NCBI GenBank assembly: GCA_910576205.1
Contig: CAJTHL010000004.1
Location: 62,001-126,000 of the forward strand
Origin: Clostridia bacterium
GTDB lineage: Bacteria > Bacillota > Clostridia > Lachnospirales > Lachnospiraceae
Direction of reading: 5' to 3'
Length of the DNA stretch: 64,000 nucleotides
Under the pieces are notes generated by a model. The model was not told the DNA's origin and did not search any database. It saw only the letters and a program-made list of their open reading frames with translations. Below are positions 52,187 to 61,200 of this stretch, piece after piece. Position 1 is the first letter of the stretch, and every line of letters begins with the position of its first letter. The position numbers were made by a program, and so were the translations under genes.

Positions 52187-52978
52187 ATGCTCTACGAAAA
52201 ACGCCCCGGCGTCCCCTGCTTTACCTCTGCGGAGTACGCCCCAAAACAATCCGATTACTGCGTCTGTATCCCTATTATCAATGAAAACGGCCGGATTCAG
52301 AAGGAGCTGAAGCGGGCAAAAGCCCACGGCATCCCCGGACTTGTGGATATCATCCTCTGCGACGGCGGCTCCACGGACGGAAGCACCGGCGAAACCATGC
52401 TCCGCTCCTTTGGCGTCAATACCCTCCTGGTAAAACAGGATACGGGAAAACAAGGAGCCCAGCTCCGCATGGGCCTGTGGTGGGCTCTGAAAAGGGGGTA
52501 TAAGGGAATCCTGACCGTGGACGGAAACAACAAAGACAGCATCGAGGACATTCCCCGGTTTCTGGAAAAGCTGGAGGAGGGATACGACTTTGTCCAGGGC
52601 TCCCGGTTTGTCCCCGGCGGAAAAGCTATTCACACACCCCTGGTGCGGCATGTATCCGTGGTGCTCCTCCATGCTCCCGTGATTTCCCTGACCGCCCGCC
52701 AGCGCTTTACAGACACCACCAACGCCTTCCGGGCCTATTCCCGGGCCTATCTGACCCATCCCCAGGTAAGGCCCTTCCGGGATGTCTTTATGGGCTATGA
52801 GCTCCTGGCCTACCTGTCCGTCCGGGCTACCCAGTTAGGGCTTCGGGCCTGTGAGGTGCCTGTTACCAGGGCCTACCCCAAAGGACAGAAAACACCCACC
52901 AAGATCAGCTTTTTCAAGGGAAACGGGGAACTTTTGAAGATTCTGTTTAAAAATCTGGCCGGAAAATACAATCCATAA
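52187..52978 (+). CDS. GT2 glycosyltransferase
   Basis: 263 aa, soluble. IPIINENGRIQKEL, ILCDGGSTDGS, GKQGAQLRMGLWWAL and TVDGNNKDSIEDIP follow the order of DPM1-like enzymes, but without the carboxyl-terminal membrane helices of the GtrB type. SRFVPGGKA and FMGYELLAYLSVRA are also conserved-looking. It may put a sugar on a lipid carrier or act in the cytosol. A GAGG site precedes the ATG and a strong terminator follows. Confidence 0.8.
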   Translation: MLYEKRPGVPCFTSAEYAPKQSDYCVCIPIINENGRIQKELKRAKAHGIPGLVDIILCDGGSTDGSTGETMLRSFGVNTLLVKQDTGKQGAQLRMGLWWALKRGYKGILTVDGNNKDSIEDIPRFLEKLEEGYDFVQGSRFVPGGKAIHTPLVRHVSVVLLHAPVISLTARQRFTDTTNAFRAYSRAYLTHPQVRPFRDVFMGYELLAYLSVRATQLGLRACEVPVTRAYPKGQKTPTKISFFKGNGELLKILFKNLAGKYNP

Positions 52979-52988
52979 CCGGCAGGAA

Positions 52989-53029
52989 AAGGCTGCCCCA
53001 AAGTCAAAGGTTCTCTTTCGGGCAGCCTT
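52989..53029. terminator. Bidirectional intrinsic terminator between convergent operons
   Basis: AAGGCTGCCC and GGGCAGCCTT form a perfect 10-bp stem with A-rich and T-rich flanks on either side. It closes both the plus-strand isomerase/GT2 pair and the minus-strand six-gene operon ending at 53036. Confidence 0.8.
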
Positions 53030-53035
53030 AACTAT

Positions 53036-53974
53036 TTATCTGCAGGTATATCCCGTCTCCTCCTCCACAAACTGCTTTAAATCCTTCAGCAGGAAGTCCC
53101 TCCGGAGCAGATACCCCTCCGCCCCGCCAAGCTTCCCGGCGTATTTTGTCCGGTAGTCGTAACAGGGCGGCTTTTGCGCTATCTCATTTACAAAATCCCG
53201 CCCCGTAAAACACCTGTAGATCTCCGCCACCTTAAGGGGTTCCGTGGCCAGATTCAGCAGGCGCAGATCCTGCTTAAGAGCCGTTTTTACATGGCCCCAA
53301 AGCCGGGAAAGGGGATAGAACTGGAAAATTCCTCTGCTGTCGGTAAAATTCATGGCGGAAAATCCGGCCCGATTAAAATAGGCCCGAAGGGCCTCCCCCT
53401 CCTCCTCCGACAGGCTGCGGCACTTATAAAACCCGTTGTCCTGCTTCTCGTAAAAAGGTTTCAGCCCCGCCTCCGCGGCTTCCAGCTGCAAAAGCTTCTC
53501 CTCCTTGAGCATGGAGGGAATCACATGGATATAATCATAGATAAAATTCTTCCTGATATTCTTTCCGTACAGTCCCGGAAGGCGCACAATCAAGGCGTCG
53601 GGGTACGCCTCCCGCACCCACTGCTCCAGCAGATAGCGATTATAGCCGTAGGGATGCAGCCCTTCTGTCTCTATAGGGGAATCCTCGTCCACCTCCACCG
53701 GATTCTTATAGACATCAATGGTGGAAATGAGAACCAGACGCCGGGGCCTGATTTTCTGGATATTGTCAAATGCCTCCTGCACCATCTTAAGATCTTTTTC
53801 CGGCATCTGGTTTGCCAGAAATTTCTCTGCACGCACCCCGGCATATACCAGAAGGTCCGGCCTGGTGTCTGCCGCCTGGTCTATATTTTTTGAGTTATAC
53901 AACCCGGCAAATGCATGGGCCGCCGCCAGATTGGAGCCCACAAACCCTGTATATCCTACCAACGCTGTTTTCAT
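53036..53974 (-). CDS. NAD-dependent epimerase/dehydratase-like protein
   Basis: 312 aa SDR-like fold. VGYTGFVGSNL is the nucleotide-binding loop, LISTIDVYKNP and GYNRYLLEQWV contain the Ser, Tyr and Lys positions (Tyr-x3-Leu-Glu rather than Tyr-x3-Lys, so the lysine is not in its usual place). RLPGLYGKNI follows. It could be a reductase or a non-catalytic relative. It overlaps the large membrane gene by 4 bp and ends the fdtBA-led operon. Confidence 0.7.
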   Translation of the reverse strand: MKTALVGYTGFVGSNLAAAHAFAGLYNSKNIDQAADTRPDLLVYAGVRAEKFLANQMPEKDLKMVQEAFDNIQKIRPRRLVLISTIDVYKNPVEVDEDSPIETEGLHPYGYNRYLLEQWVREAYPDALIVRLPGLYGKNIRKNFIYDYIHVIPSMLKEEKLLQLEAAEAGLKPFYEKQDNGFYKCRSLSEEEGEALRAYFNRAGFSAMNFTDSRGIFQFYPLSRLWGHVKTALKQDLRLLNLATEPLKVAEIYRCFTGRDFVNEIAQKPPCYDYRTKYAGKLGGAEGYLLRRDFLLKDLKQFVEEETGYTCR

Positions 53975-56133
53975 CTGCTCTCTCCTTTCCCAGTAACCAT
54001 CCGAACCGCTTTCCCATCCTTAAAAGCCGATATATCCACACCCTCCTCACAAGCCACATAGACGTAATCCTGTATATACTCATTGGAATAGACTTCATAT
54101 CCCACGATCTTTACCGTCTCCTCCCCCATACCCAGGGCCTCTGCCCCATTAAGCTCCCGCTCCAGGATCACCGTATAGGGCAGCACGATCTCATTTTCCC
54201 CGGCCCCTCTCATGTACAGCCAGTCCGGGCTGTCTGCCGAGATGGAGGTGTATGTCCCCTTCTCCCCACCGGAAACCGCAGCTTTTGCCGCCACGCCCTC
54301 CTGTTTTCTCCCAAATCCCATATAATCCCCCAGATCATAAGCCGAAACCTCCTCCGACAGATTCCAGAGAAGCTGGGATGCCAAAACCGGATTATCCGTA
54401 ATATACAGCACCCCATCCTCCATAGGCTTCCCCTCATAGAGCTGCAGGATCATGGATTCGCACCGCTTTTTGGCCTCCGTAAAGTCTCCCCTGTTGGCTG
54501 GCAGAATGTTGGACTGCACATGATGCTTCATGAGAAAGGCCGCAAGGTTGTAGTCGTGGTGATAGTTGAGAATTTCCACCCGCCCATAGGCCGCCAGCGC
54601 CTGTGCCCAGTCCCGGGACTCATATAACGCCGGGTTATAGCTTCCCGCCTCCATGCGGGATGCATCTATGGAAGCCCGTTTCCAGGCTATGGCCGGGGAC
54701 AGGTCATACAGCTGCAAACCAAGCAGCAGGGCCAGAGCAGCCGCTCCCAGCCGGTTTCCCCACATCTCTGTGTGTTTTCCCTCTTTCCCAGGTACATCGG
54801 GACGCACAATCTCCTCCCGGGAATGCCGTACAGTGGTTTTCCCCAGCTTCCCGGCATTTCCCCGGACAGAAAAATATGCAGGCAGGCGCACCGCAAAAAC
54901 CCCCGCCGCCAGAAAGAGCATCTCATAAACCGGATAAAACATCCGCCCACTGGCCCGGAACACCGAGCACAACCGCTCTACCGCCTCCGGAAGGGGAATA
55001 TGGAAGATCTCCCGCTCTCCAAACGTCACCCGGTTGCTAAGAGCAAACAGACAACAAAACAAAAGGAATACCAGAAGGCCGGCGTATTCCTTACAAAAGG
55101 ACCACAGCTTCCGCTCTTTTATAAGCGCCAGCGCCTTTCCCGGCACCCCAGCCCCTGCGGCCAGCAGCACCCCCAGGCCCAGGTAGTTAAACCCGTCATA
55201 GTTTCCGCCTGTCTGGGACAGCGTTGGAAGCAGGGCCGACCACCCCTCCATTCCCAGGCTGGAAGGATTTACCAGTGCATTTAGGTTCATGGAATAATAA
55301 CCAAACCCGGAGGAAGCTCCCGATACGCCGCTCCCAAATAAGCCCAGCGCCCAGCCGGACAGGCCAGTCACCCCCAGATTTCCCAGAAAAAAGAGAAGGA
55401 TTTTCCCCCATCCGGCGTTGCCTTTTAAGGATCTTCCATTTATTTCCAATTCATGCCCTCTGCTTTTCCGGCGCCTCCACAGGCTCTCCAACGTCCATGC
55501 CGCCAGAATCCCCCATACCATAGGCAGAAAGTATGGATGGATACCCACGCACAGAAAGTTCAACAGAAGGAATCCCCAGGGAAACTTCCCGGTCTTTTTT
55601 TCACGGAAGTAGTAATACAGCGCAAAGAGAATTAACCACTGGGAAGCCAGGGCCGTATGGCGAAAAGCCCGCTCTATAAGAATAGGGGAAAAGGTAAACA
55701 ACCCGGCAATGCCCCAGGTTTCCCAGGGGTGTTTTGTAAAAAGCCCCGCCAGAAGCCCGGCGGCCACCCCCTGCAGCACAAAACAGGCAAGGATATACCA
55801 GCCGAAAAACTGGAAGGTTTCCGGTAATATCCGGGAAAAGCATTTGAAAAACAAGGATACAAGAGGCAGGGAATCCGTAAAGGAAATCACCACGCCGGAA
55901 GGCCAGCCCAGATTCCGGGCAAGACCCAGGGGAAAGGCCCAGGGAGAATCCCGGAAAGCCATCCAGCCTGTATAGTGCTGGATAATGTCCTCCTCCACAT
56001 AGCCATTTAAAATCCACCAGTCAAAGGTCACGTGGAGGGAATCCAGTCCGTATAAGAACACAAAAGACAGCGCTCCTATAAGAGCGCAGACAAAAACAGA
56101 CATCCGTCTGGCATTTTTTTCAGATATCATCAT
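53971..56133 (-). CDS. DUF6311 multi-membrane protein, probable GT-C glycosyltransferase
   Basis: 720 aa from the ATG at 56133 (MMISEKN), within the end of the upstream gene; upstream starts are less likely. About eleven helices, with an outer loop TFDWWILNGYVEEDIIQHYTGWMAFR followed by SPWAFPLG and WPSGVVISFTDSLPL, the hallmark region of DUF6311. The carboxyl 230 residues are outside. This resembles GtrC-like enzymes that take sugar from a polyprenyl phosphate. The GtrB-like gene at 57550 in the same operon would supply it. The assignment is by family and context. Confidence 0.72.
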   Translation of the reverse strand: MMISEKNARRMSVFVCALIGALSFVFLYGLDSLHVTFDWWILNGYVEEDIIQHYTGWMAFRDSPWAFPLGLARNLGWPSGVVISFTDSLPLVSLFFKCFSRILPETFQFFGWYILACFVLQGVAAGLLAGLFTKHPWETWGIAGLFTFSPILIERAFRHTALASQWLILFALYYYFREKKTGKFPWGFLLLNFLCVGIHPYFLPMVWGILAAWTLESLWRRRKSRGHELEINGRSLKGNAGWGKILLFFLGNLGVTGLSGWALGLFGSGVSGASSGFGYYSMNLNALVNPSSLGMEGWSALLPTLSQTGGNYDGFNYLGLGVLLAAGAGVPGKALALIKERKLWSFCKEYAGLLVFLLFCCLFALSNRVTFGEREIFHIPLPEAVERLCSVFRASGRMFYPVYEMLFLAAGVFAVRLPAYFSVRGNAGKLGKTTVRHSREEIVRPDVPGKEGKHTEMWGNRLGAAALALLLGLQLYDLSPAIAWKRASIDASRMEAGSYNPALYESRDWAQALAAYGRVEILNYHHDYNLAAFLMKHHVQSNILPANRGDFTEAKKRCESMILQLYEGKPMEDGVLYITDNPVLASQLLWNLSEEVSAYDLGDYMGFGRKQEGVAAKAAVSGGEKGTYTSISADSPDWLYMRGAGENEIVLPYTVILERELNGAEALGMGEETVKIVGYEVYSNEYIQDYVYVACEEGVDISAFKDGKAVRMVTGKGESR

Positions 56134-57571
56134 CCTTTTTTCCCTGGTCATTGATTTTTGTCTCCTTTGGAACCACCAGGCGATGCCTCTTCCCATAAGT
56201 CAGAAACCAGGCATGGTTTCCGCCCCATCCTTCCAGCCCCTCCCGGAAATGCCAGAGCACATTGTATGCCACGGAAGCAAATCCCAGCATGGTAAAGGGC
56301 AGGGAAAAGATAATATAGTCAATATGCTGATGATGCACCGCATGTCCCTTGGCCAGCACCAGCCAGGACACAGGCCCCAGAAGCGACACCGCCATCATGG
56401 CATTTAAACCCAGCATCCGCAAATCCCGCTGTACCGCATCCTCCTGCGTTGCCAAAGGCCTGTCCACGGATTCCTTACGCATCACCGTCTCTTCACGCTC
56501 CACCGGTTCCTGTTTCCCCATAAATCCCTGTACCTTCCTTCTCCGGCAACGCATCCGCCAGACAAAAACCGTCGCTGCCGCCGCCAGCAGAAAAACGGGA
56601 ATCAGCACATCCAGATTCCATCTCACAAAAATGGCGTACCCATTATTTTCCTGCAAATACCGCCGGAACACCTCCAGAAGCGGCACCTCAAAAGAGGCCA
56701 GCACATCCGCGTCAAATCCCTCCAGAGATGCGTACCCCGTCCGCTTGGCGCTGACAAACACCAGATACTCCACGGCATCCTTCCAGCCGTGAAGGCCTGC
56801 CATAAGAGCTATATTCACAAAGAGAGCCCCGCCAAAACCGCCGAGAGCCCCAAGTCCCGCCAGAAACGCCCTGTTCCTATACCGCTTCCATCCCCAGCGC
56901 TGTTTTATTCCATAGTACACCAGGGGCAGCTCCAGGGCCACCATCACGCAGCTTATAAACTCGTACCCGCAGGCGCTGCGCAGAAACACAAAGAAAAAGG
57001 ACAACCCAAAGAGCCAGCCGTTTCTGCACCGCCCCCGCCTCTCCTCCCACATAAGCAGAAGCAAAAGTGACGCCATGGGCAGAAGCATGGTCCAGGTCAC
57101 CCAATACAGATTTTTTGCCGTGAAGCCCATCCAGTGGGTAAAAAGCGTTGTCAGATATACAACTCCCACGGTTATTTTTCCAAATTCCCGGTAAATCCAA
57201 CAAAAAAACAAAAACAGAATCACAGTGAAGAGAAACACATTGACGCCGCACATTACATCCTTGGGAATAGGATCCGTAAGGCCTGCATGGCGGTTCACCA
57301 GCTTGTCCACCCCGGAAAAGAGCATTCCCGCAAACCCGATCTGCTGCTGATATTCCAGCATCATGCCGTTGTAATTGCCGATTCCATGGCTCCTGGCGTC
57401 CAGAATCTTATTTACCACCAGCTCCTCGGAGTCCAGCTGCCAGTTCCGGTACAGCGGGTCATAGGGATTTAACTGCCAGCGGTTATTGAAAAAATGGCAG
57501 GCAAGGAATAAAAATGCCCCCAGAATCAGAATCCCCCAAAGCAGGCTCCTTATATTTCCTCTTTTTCCCAT
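56120..57571 (-). CDS. Multi-membrane protein of unknown function, GT-C-like
   Basis: 483 aa with about ten helices. The first outer loop has NPYDPLYRNWQLDSEELVVN and ends with GIGNYNGMMLEY; later AKNLYWVTWTMLLP and FLRSACGYEFISC are notable. The layout resembles membrane glycosyltransferases that use polyprenyl-phosphate sugars, but I do not recognise a named family. It overlaps the GtrB-like gene by 22 bp and the DUF6311 gene by 14 bp, so the three are tightly coupled. Confidence 0.6.
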   Translation of the reverse strand: MGKRGNIRSLLWGILILGAFLFLACHFFNNRWQLNPYDPLYRNWQLDSEELVVNKILDARSHGIGNYNGMMLEYQQQIGFAGMLFSGVDKLVNRHAGLTDPIPKDVMCGVNVFLFTVILFLFFCWIYREFGKITVGVVYLTTLFTHWMGFTAKNLYWVTWTMLLPMASLLLLLMWEERRGRCRNGWLFGLSFFFVFLRSACGYEFISCVMVALELPLVYYGIKQRWGWKRYRNRAFLAGLGALGGFGGALFVNIALMAGLHGWKDAVEYLVFVSAKRTGYASLEGFDADVLASFEVPLLEVFRRYLQENNGYAIFVRWNLDVLIPVFLLAAAATVFVWRMRCRRRKVQGFMGKQEPVEREETVMRKESVDRPLATQEDAVQRDLRMLGLNAMMAVSLLGPVSWLVLAKGHAVHHQHIDYIIFSLPFTMLGFASVAYNVLWHFREGLEGWGGNHAWFLTYGKRHRLVVPKETKINDQGKKDDDI

Positions 57572-58509
57572 ATTTTCTCCTGCTCCTCAAAGCCCCTGGT
57601 CTCATCCACCAGAAAAGGCGGCCTGTTCCTGGCAGCGTCCAGGGCGCGCCAGATGTATTCCCCCAGAAGTCCCAGCATCACCATAATCACACCGAACCCA
57701 AAGAGCATCAGCACCATCATAGAGGTCCAGCCCGCCACATCCTCCATGCCGGACAGCCGCTGCACCACCAGGACAATAGCCCAGACCACGGAGACAAAGG
57801 CAAACAGCGCCCCCATGCCGGACATAAAGCGCACAGGAAAATAAGAGAAGCTCATCATGGAATCCAGCACAAGCTTGACCTTCTTGGACAATGTCCAGCG
57901 GGATTCCCCGATCTCCCGGGCTTTCCGGTGAAAATAGACCTTGTCGCTCTTAAAGCCCACCCAGAGCACCTGCAGGGTCAATGCAGAGTTTTTCTCATCC
58001 AGCATCAGAAGCACCTTGATGACCTGGCGGTCCAGAAGATAGCAGTCAAAGCCTCCCTTAGGCATGTCCTTAATGACAAGCTTGCGCATAAGGGTATAGT
58101 ACAGGTTGGCAAAAAACTTCTGCACCGCCCCCTCGTCCCTGTCGGCGCGGACAGCCAGAACCACCTTGTTTCCTTCCTTCCATTTGGCATACATGTCCAG
58201 AATGAGCTCGGAATCCTCCTGGAGATCCGCCTGCTTTGTCACCGCGCAGTCTCCGGTACACTGGGATAACCCGGCCAGAATCGCCGCGTGCTCGCCAAAA
58301 TTCCGGGACAGCTTCACAAGCTTTACGTTGGAATCCATATCCCGGATCTGGTTCATAATCTCCCAGGAAGTATCACCGGAGCCGTCGTCCACAAACACAA
58401 TCTCATAATCCCCCAGCTTTGGGAGGATTTTTTCTCTCATGTCCTCATAGAGAAGCATTAAGGTGTCGGAATTCCAGTACACCGGAACCACAATGGATAT
58501 TTTACTCAT
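57550..58509 (-). CDS. GT2 polyprenyl-phosphate glycosyltransferase (GtrB type)
   Basis: 319 aa. VVPVYWNSDTL, FVDDGSGDTSWE, SRNFGEHAAILAGL and TKQADLQEDSEL follow the family, with Gln in place of the first Asp of DADLQ. GGFDCYLLDRQV and two carboxyl-terminal helices (about 230-295) with GEYIWRALDAARNRPPF close it. It loads a sugar, possibly the amino sugar made through FdtA/FdtB, on undecaprenyl phosphate for export. ATG overlaps fdtA by 4 bp. Confidence 0.85.
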   Translation of the reverse strand: MSKISIVVPVYWNSDTLMLLYEDMREKILPKLGDYEIVFVDDGSGDTSWEIMNQIRDMDSNVKLVKLSRNFGEHAAILAGLSQCTGDCAVTKQADLQEDSELILDMYAKWKEGNKVVLAVRADRDEGAVQKFFANLYYTLMRKLVIKDMPKGGFDCYLLDRQVIKVLLMLDEKNSALTLQVLWVGFKSDKVYFHRKAREIGESRWTLSKKVKLVLDSMMSFSYFPVRFMSGMGALFAFVSVVWAIVLVVQRLSGMEDVAGWTSMMVLMLFGFGVIMVMLGLLGEYIWRALDAARNRPPFLVDETRGFEEQEKIWEKEEI

Positions 58510-58928
58510 GTTTTCTCCAATCCTTTTACTTCTTTCAAGTATTCCTCATAATCCCGGATGTATTCGCCGCCGTCGTAATGAATGTTGCTAAGAACCAGCA
58601 GCACGGAATCCCTGCTGAAGTCATACATGTCCTTCCACAGCATAGTAGGCAGATACAGCCCCATGCGGGGACGGTTCAGCTCAATGATCTCCTCCTGGAA
58701 ACCGTTGTCCACCCGCACCTTGCTGGTACCGCTGACGTTTATCAGCACAAACTCCGCTTTCCGGTTGGCGTGCTGTCCCCGGATTACCTTCTCGTCGGAG
58801 CCGTAAATGTAAAACACCCTCTTGATCTCAAAAGGAATGTCCTGTTCCCCTTCCACCACCACCAGGTTTCCCCTGTCGTCCCCCAGATCGCCAAATTCCA
58901 GAATCTTATACTGTTCTCTGATATCCAT
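58506..58928 (-). CDS. fdtA: dTDP-4-keto-6-deoxyhexose 3,4-ketoisomerase (FdtA/QdtA, WxcM-like cupin)
   Basis: 140 aa, the family's normal length. Cupin strands with DDRGNLVVVEG, IKRVFYIYG, RGQHANRKAEFVLI (the catalytic histidine region) and RPRMGLYLPTMLWKDMYDF, all hallmarks of the FdtA/QdtA/WxcM group. It shifts the keto group of dTDP-4-keto-6-deoxyglucose from C4 to C3 for amination by FdtB. Whether the product has galacto (FdtA) or gluco (QdtA) form cannot be told. GGAGGA precedes the start. Confidence 0.88.
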   Translation of the reverse strand: MDIREQYKILEFGDLGDDRGNLVVVEGEQDIPFEIKRVFYIYGSDEKVIRGQHANRKAEFVLINVSGTSKVRVDNGFQEEIIELNRPRMGLYLPTMLWKDMYDFSRDSVLLVLSNIHYDGGEYIRDYEEYLKEVKGLEKT

Positions 58929-58947
58929 AAGTATTCCTCCATCCGGC

Positions 58948-60039
58948 TTAAAACCGGTTTAACGCCTCAATGACGTAAGACTGTTCTTCCGCTGTCATGC
59001 CATTGTACACAGGCAGGGAGAGCACCTCCGCCGCATACTGCTCCGTAACGGGCAGGAAGCCCGCTTTGTGCCCCAGATATGCGTAGGCCTCCGACAAATG
59101 AGGCGGCACGGGATAGTGGATAATGGTGCCGATCTCCCGGTCGTTTAAATACGCTGCCAGCGCGTCCCGCTCCTTACAGCGCACCACGAACTGATGCCAG
59201 ACGGCTGTGGCTTTCGGCCGTACCTGGGGAAGCATAAGCTTAGGATTTGTAATCTCCGTCAGATAACGCTCTGCAATGCGCACCCGCTCCTCCGTAATCT
59301 CGTCCAGATGTTTAAGACGCACCCGCAGAAGGCCCGCCTGCATCTCGTCCAGGCGGGAATTGGCTCCCACCACCTTATTATAATAGCGCTTTTCACTGCC
59401 GTAATTGCGGAAAACGCGAAACTCCCTGGCAAGAGCCTCATCCTTTACCAGAACGGCGCCGCCGTCTCCAAACGCGCCCAGATTCTTGGATGGGTAGAAG
59501 GAAAAGCAGCCCACATCCCCAAATGTTCCCGTCATCTGCCCGTCATAACAGGCCAGATGGGACTGGGCGCAGTCCTCCACCAGACGCAGGCCGTATTTCT
59601 CTGCCAGGGCCACAACCTCGTCCATTTTGGACGCCTGCCCGTAAAGATGCGTCACCAGGATCGCCCTGGTCCGGTCTGTAATCTTCTCCTCTATTCTGGA
59701 AACATCCATATTGTAGTATTTGTCGGGCTCCACAAAAACAGGTGTTGCCCCGTTGATACTGACACCCATCACACTGGCAATATACGTGTTTCCCTGGACG
59801 ATCACCTCGTCTCCCTTCCCGATGCCCAGCACCCGGAAGGCAATCCAGAGGGCGTCCAGGCCGCTTGCCAGGCCTACGCAGTAACCGGCCCCCATCCGGG
59901 CCGCAAATTCCTCCTCAAAGCTCTTTACCTCCTGCCCCAGGACATACCACCCGGAGCGTAAAACCTCCAGAGCCTTGGCTTCATATTCCTGCTGATATTT
60001 CTCAAATCCCCGATCCATGCGGTTCTGCATGATTTTCAT
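58948..60039 (-). CDS. fdtB: dTDP-3-amino-3,6-dideoxyhexose transaminase (FdtB/QdtB)
   Basis: 363 aa from the ATG at 60039, with AGGTGA six bases upstream; a GTG three codons earlier is an alternative. DegT/DnrJ/EryC1 fold with the PLP lysine Lys185 in CFSFYPSKNLGAFGDGG. GRE-style opening GFEKYQQEYEAKALEVLRSGWYVLG matches FdtB. It aminates the 3-keto sugar from FdtA, 19 bp downstream. The acetyltransferase FdtC and dTDP-glucose genes are not in the window, so the sugar may stay as free amine or be completed elsewhere. Confidence 0.87.
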   Translation of the reverse strand: MKIMQNRMDRGFEKYQQEYEAKALEVLRSGWYVLGQEVKSFEEEFAARMGAGYCVGLASGLDALWIAFRVLGIGKGDEVIVQGNTYIASVMGVSINGATPVFVEPDKYYNMDVSRIEEKITDRTRAILVTHLYGQASKMDEVVALAEKYGLRLVEDCAQSHLACYDGQMTGTFGDVGCFSFYPSKNLGAFGDGGAVLVKDEALAREFRVFRNYGSEKRYYNKVVGANSRLDEMQAGLLRVRLKHLDEITEERVRIAERYLTEITNPKLMLPQVRPKATAVWHQFVVRCKERDALAAYLNDREIGTIIHYPVPPHLSEAYAYLGHKAGFLPVTEQYAAEVLSLPVYNGMTAEEQSYVIEALNRF

Positions 60040-60098
60040 ATAATTCACCTGTATCCTATTATCTTTTTATCGTTTTATTTTTCTATGGATTCCCGTAC

Positions 60099-60127
60099 AT
60101 CATAACACGAACCCTTTTTTTCGTCAA
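60099..60127 (-). promoter_or_regulatory. Promoter of the fdtB-led six-gene operon
   Basis: TTGACG (60122-60127) and TATGAT (60099-60104), 17 bp apart on the minus strand, about 60 bp before fdtB. The -35 box overlaps the last codon and stop of the preceding gene. Confidence 0.7.
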
Positions 60128-61137
60128 CGAAAAACCCCCGCCAGATATCTGGTTACCTTCTCTGCCCCATCCTGGTTCAGATGATCCACGTCTATAAAAT
60201 CCCCGCATGTAAGCCCCAGCTCCTCTCCCTTCAGGTTAAAGTCCAGATAATCCACCTCAAACTCCTCCGCAAAGGCCCGGACGGCGTCATGGGCCGGCTC
60301 GTAGGGTCCAACCACATCCAGGTACTCCTCATAGCTGGGAGCTGTCACAAAGACCAGTTCAATGCCCCTCTCCTCACAGAGCTCTGCCATCTTCCCCAGA
60401 TACATGCGCCCAAAGGACATATCCCGGCTCATGTCAATCTTGTCAAATTTCTCCCACCAGGTAATCTCCTCCGGCTGTAAGCGAAGGCTGGAAGACACAA
60501 AGCCGCTGCCCGCGTAAAACTCCTCCCCATTTGTCACCGGCGCGTATTCCCTGTAGGAGGCAGCACTCTTTTTCTCCAGGTTCTCCCTAAGGAAATCCAG
60601 GTCTCCCAGCCGCTGCCAGTTTCTGCGAAAGGGAAAGAGATTGTTTGTATAGTGCTCCGGCGTAGACATATGCAGGATAAAATCAAGCTTGTTCAAGGAG
60701 GGACGCATATAATCGCACATAATATAGGCCTGCACCAGATCGTGATCCTTGGGGTCTGTCATAAGAAATCCGAAATGTACATCCAGATATACTTTTTTCA
60801 AGGGCTGGCAATCTGCGGCCTCCTTTAAAAGGTAGTAGGAGGTGTCCAGATTCTGGGCGGAGGAGCCCAGATTAAACGCTGTCTCCCCTGTGAGCTCCTC
60901 ATAGAGCTCCACATCGTATGCCCGGTAGCAGTGGGAGCTTCCCAGAAAGAGAGTCTCCACCTGTCCCTCCCGCTCATAAAATTCGTGCATGGTCAGCCGG
61001 GTGTAGGTATCCGCGTCGTCCACCACCAGATAATTGCAAAGCCTAACCAGTCCCACCAGCAAAAGGAACACCGCCAGGGGAATCAGCACACATCCGGCTG
61101 CTCTTCTGATTTTGTAAAAATCCGTTCTACTCTTCAT
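60124..61137 (-). CDS. SGNH-fold protein, DltD/AlgX-like partner of the MBOAT acyltransferase
   Basis: 337 aa. One helix at about 15-33 anchors it, then VETLFLGSSHCYRAYDVEL (the nucleophile block, with Ser in GSSH) and FIDVDHLNQDGAEKVT, supplying the Asp and His of the triad, near the end. Proteins of this sort work outside the cell with an MBOAT protein, as DltD and PatB do, to move acyl groups to wall polymers. The MBOAT gene lies 63 bp upstream. GAGGATAAAGG precedes the ATG. Confidence 0.75.
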   Translation of the reverse strand: MKSRTDFYKIRRAAGCVLIPLAVFLLLVGLVRLCNYLVVDDADTYTRLTMHEFYEREGQVETLFLGSSHCYRAYDVELYEELTGETAFNLGSSAQNLDTSYYLLKEAADCQPLKKVYLDVHFGFLMTDPKDHDLVQAYIMCDYMRPSLNKLDFILHMSTPEHYTNNLFPFRRNWQRLGDLDFLRENLEKKSAASYREYAPVTNGEEFYAGSGFVSSSLRLQPEEITWWEKFDKIDMSRDMSFGRMYLGKMAELCEERGIELVFVTAPSYEEYLDVVGPYEPAHDAVRAFAEEFEVDYLDFNLKGEELGLTCGDFIDVDHLNQDGAEKVTRYLAGVFR

Positions 61138-61200
61138 CCTTTATCCTCTATTCCTGTACCCCATCAAACCGGACAATGTTTCCGGCGCCCCACTTCCTCC

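Noticed and set aside
53174..53893. Plus-strand open frame of 239 codons opposite the epimerase-like gene
   Set aside because: Antisense shadow; the minus-strand frame has a nucleotide-binding motif and a coupled start.
57514..58269. Plus-strand open frame of 251 codons opposite the GtrB-like gene
   Set aside because: Composition is rich in His, Pro and Gln, as expected for antisense of a GC-rich gene, and no start signal is seen.
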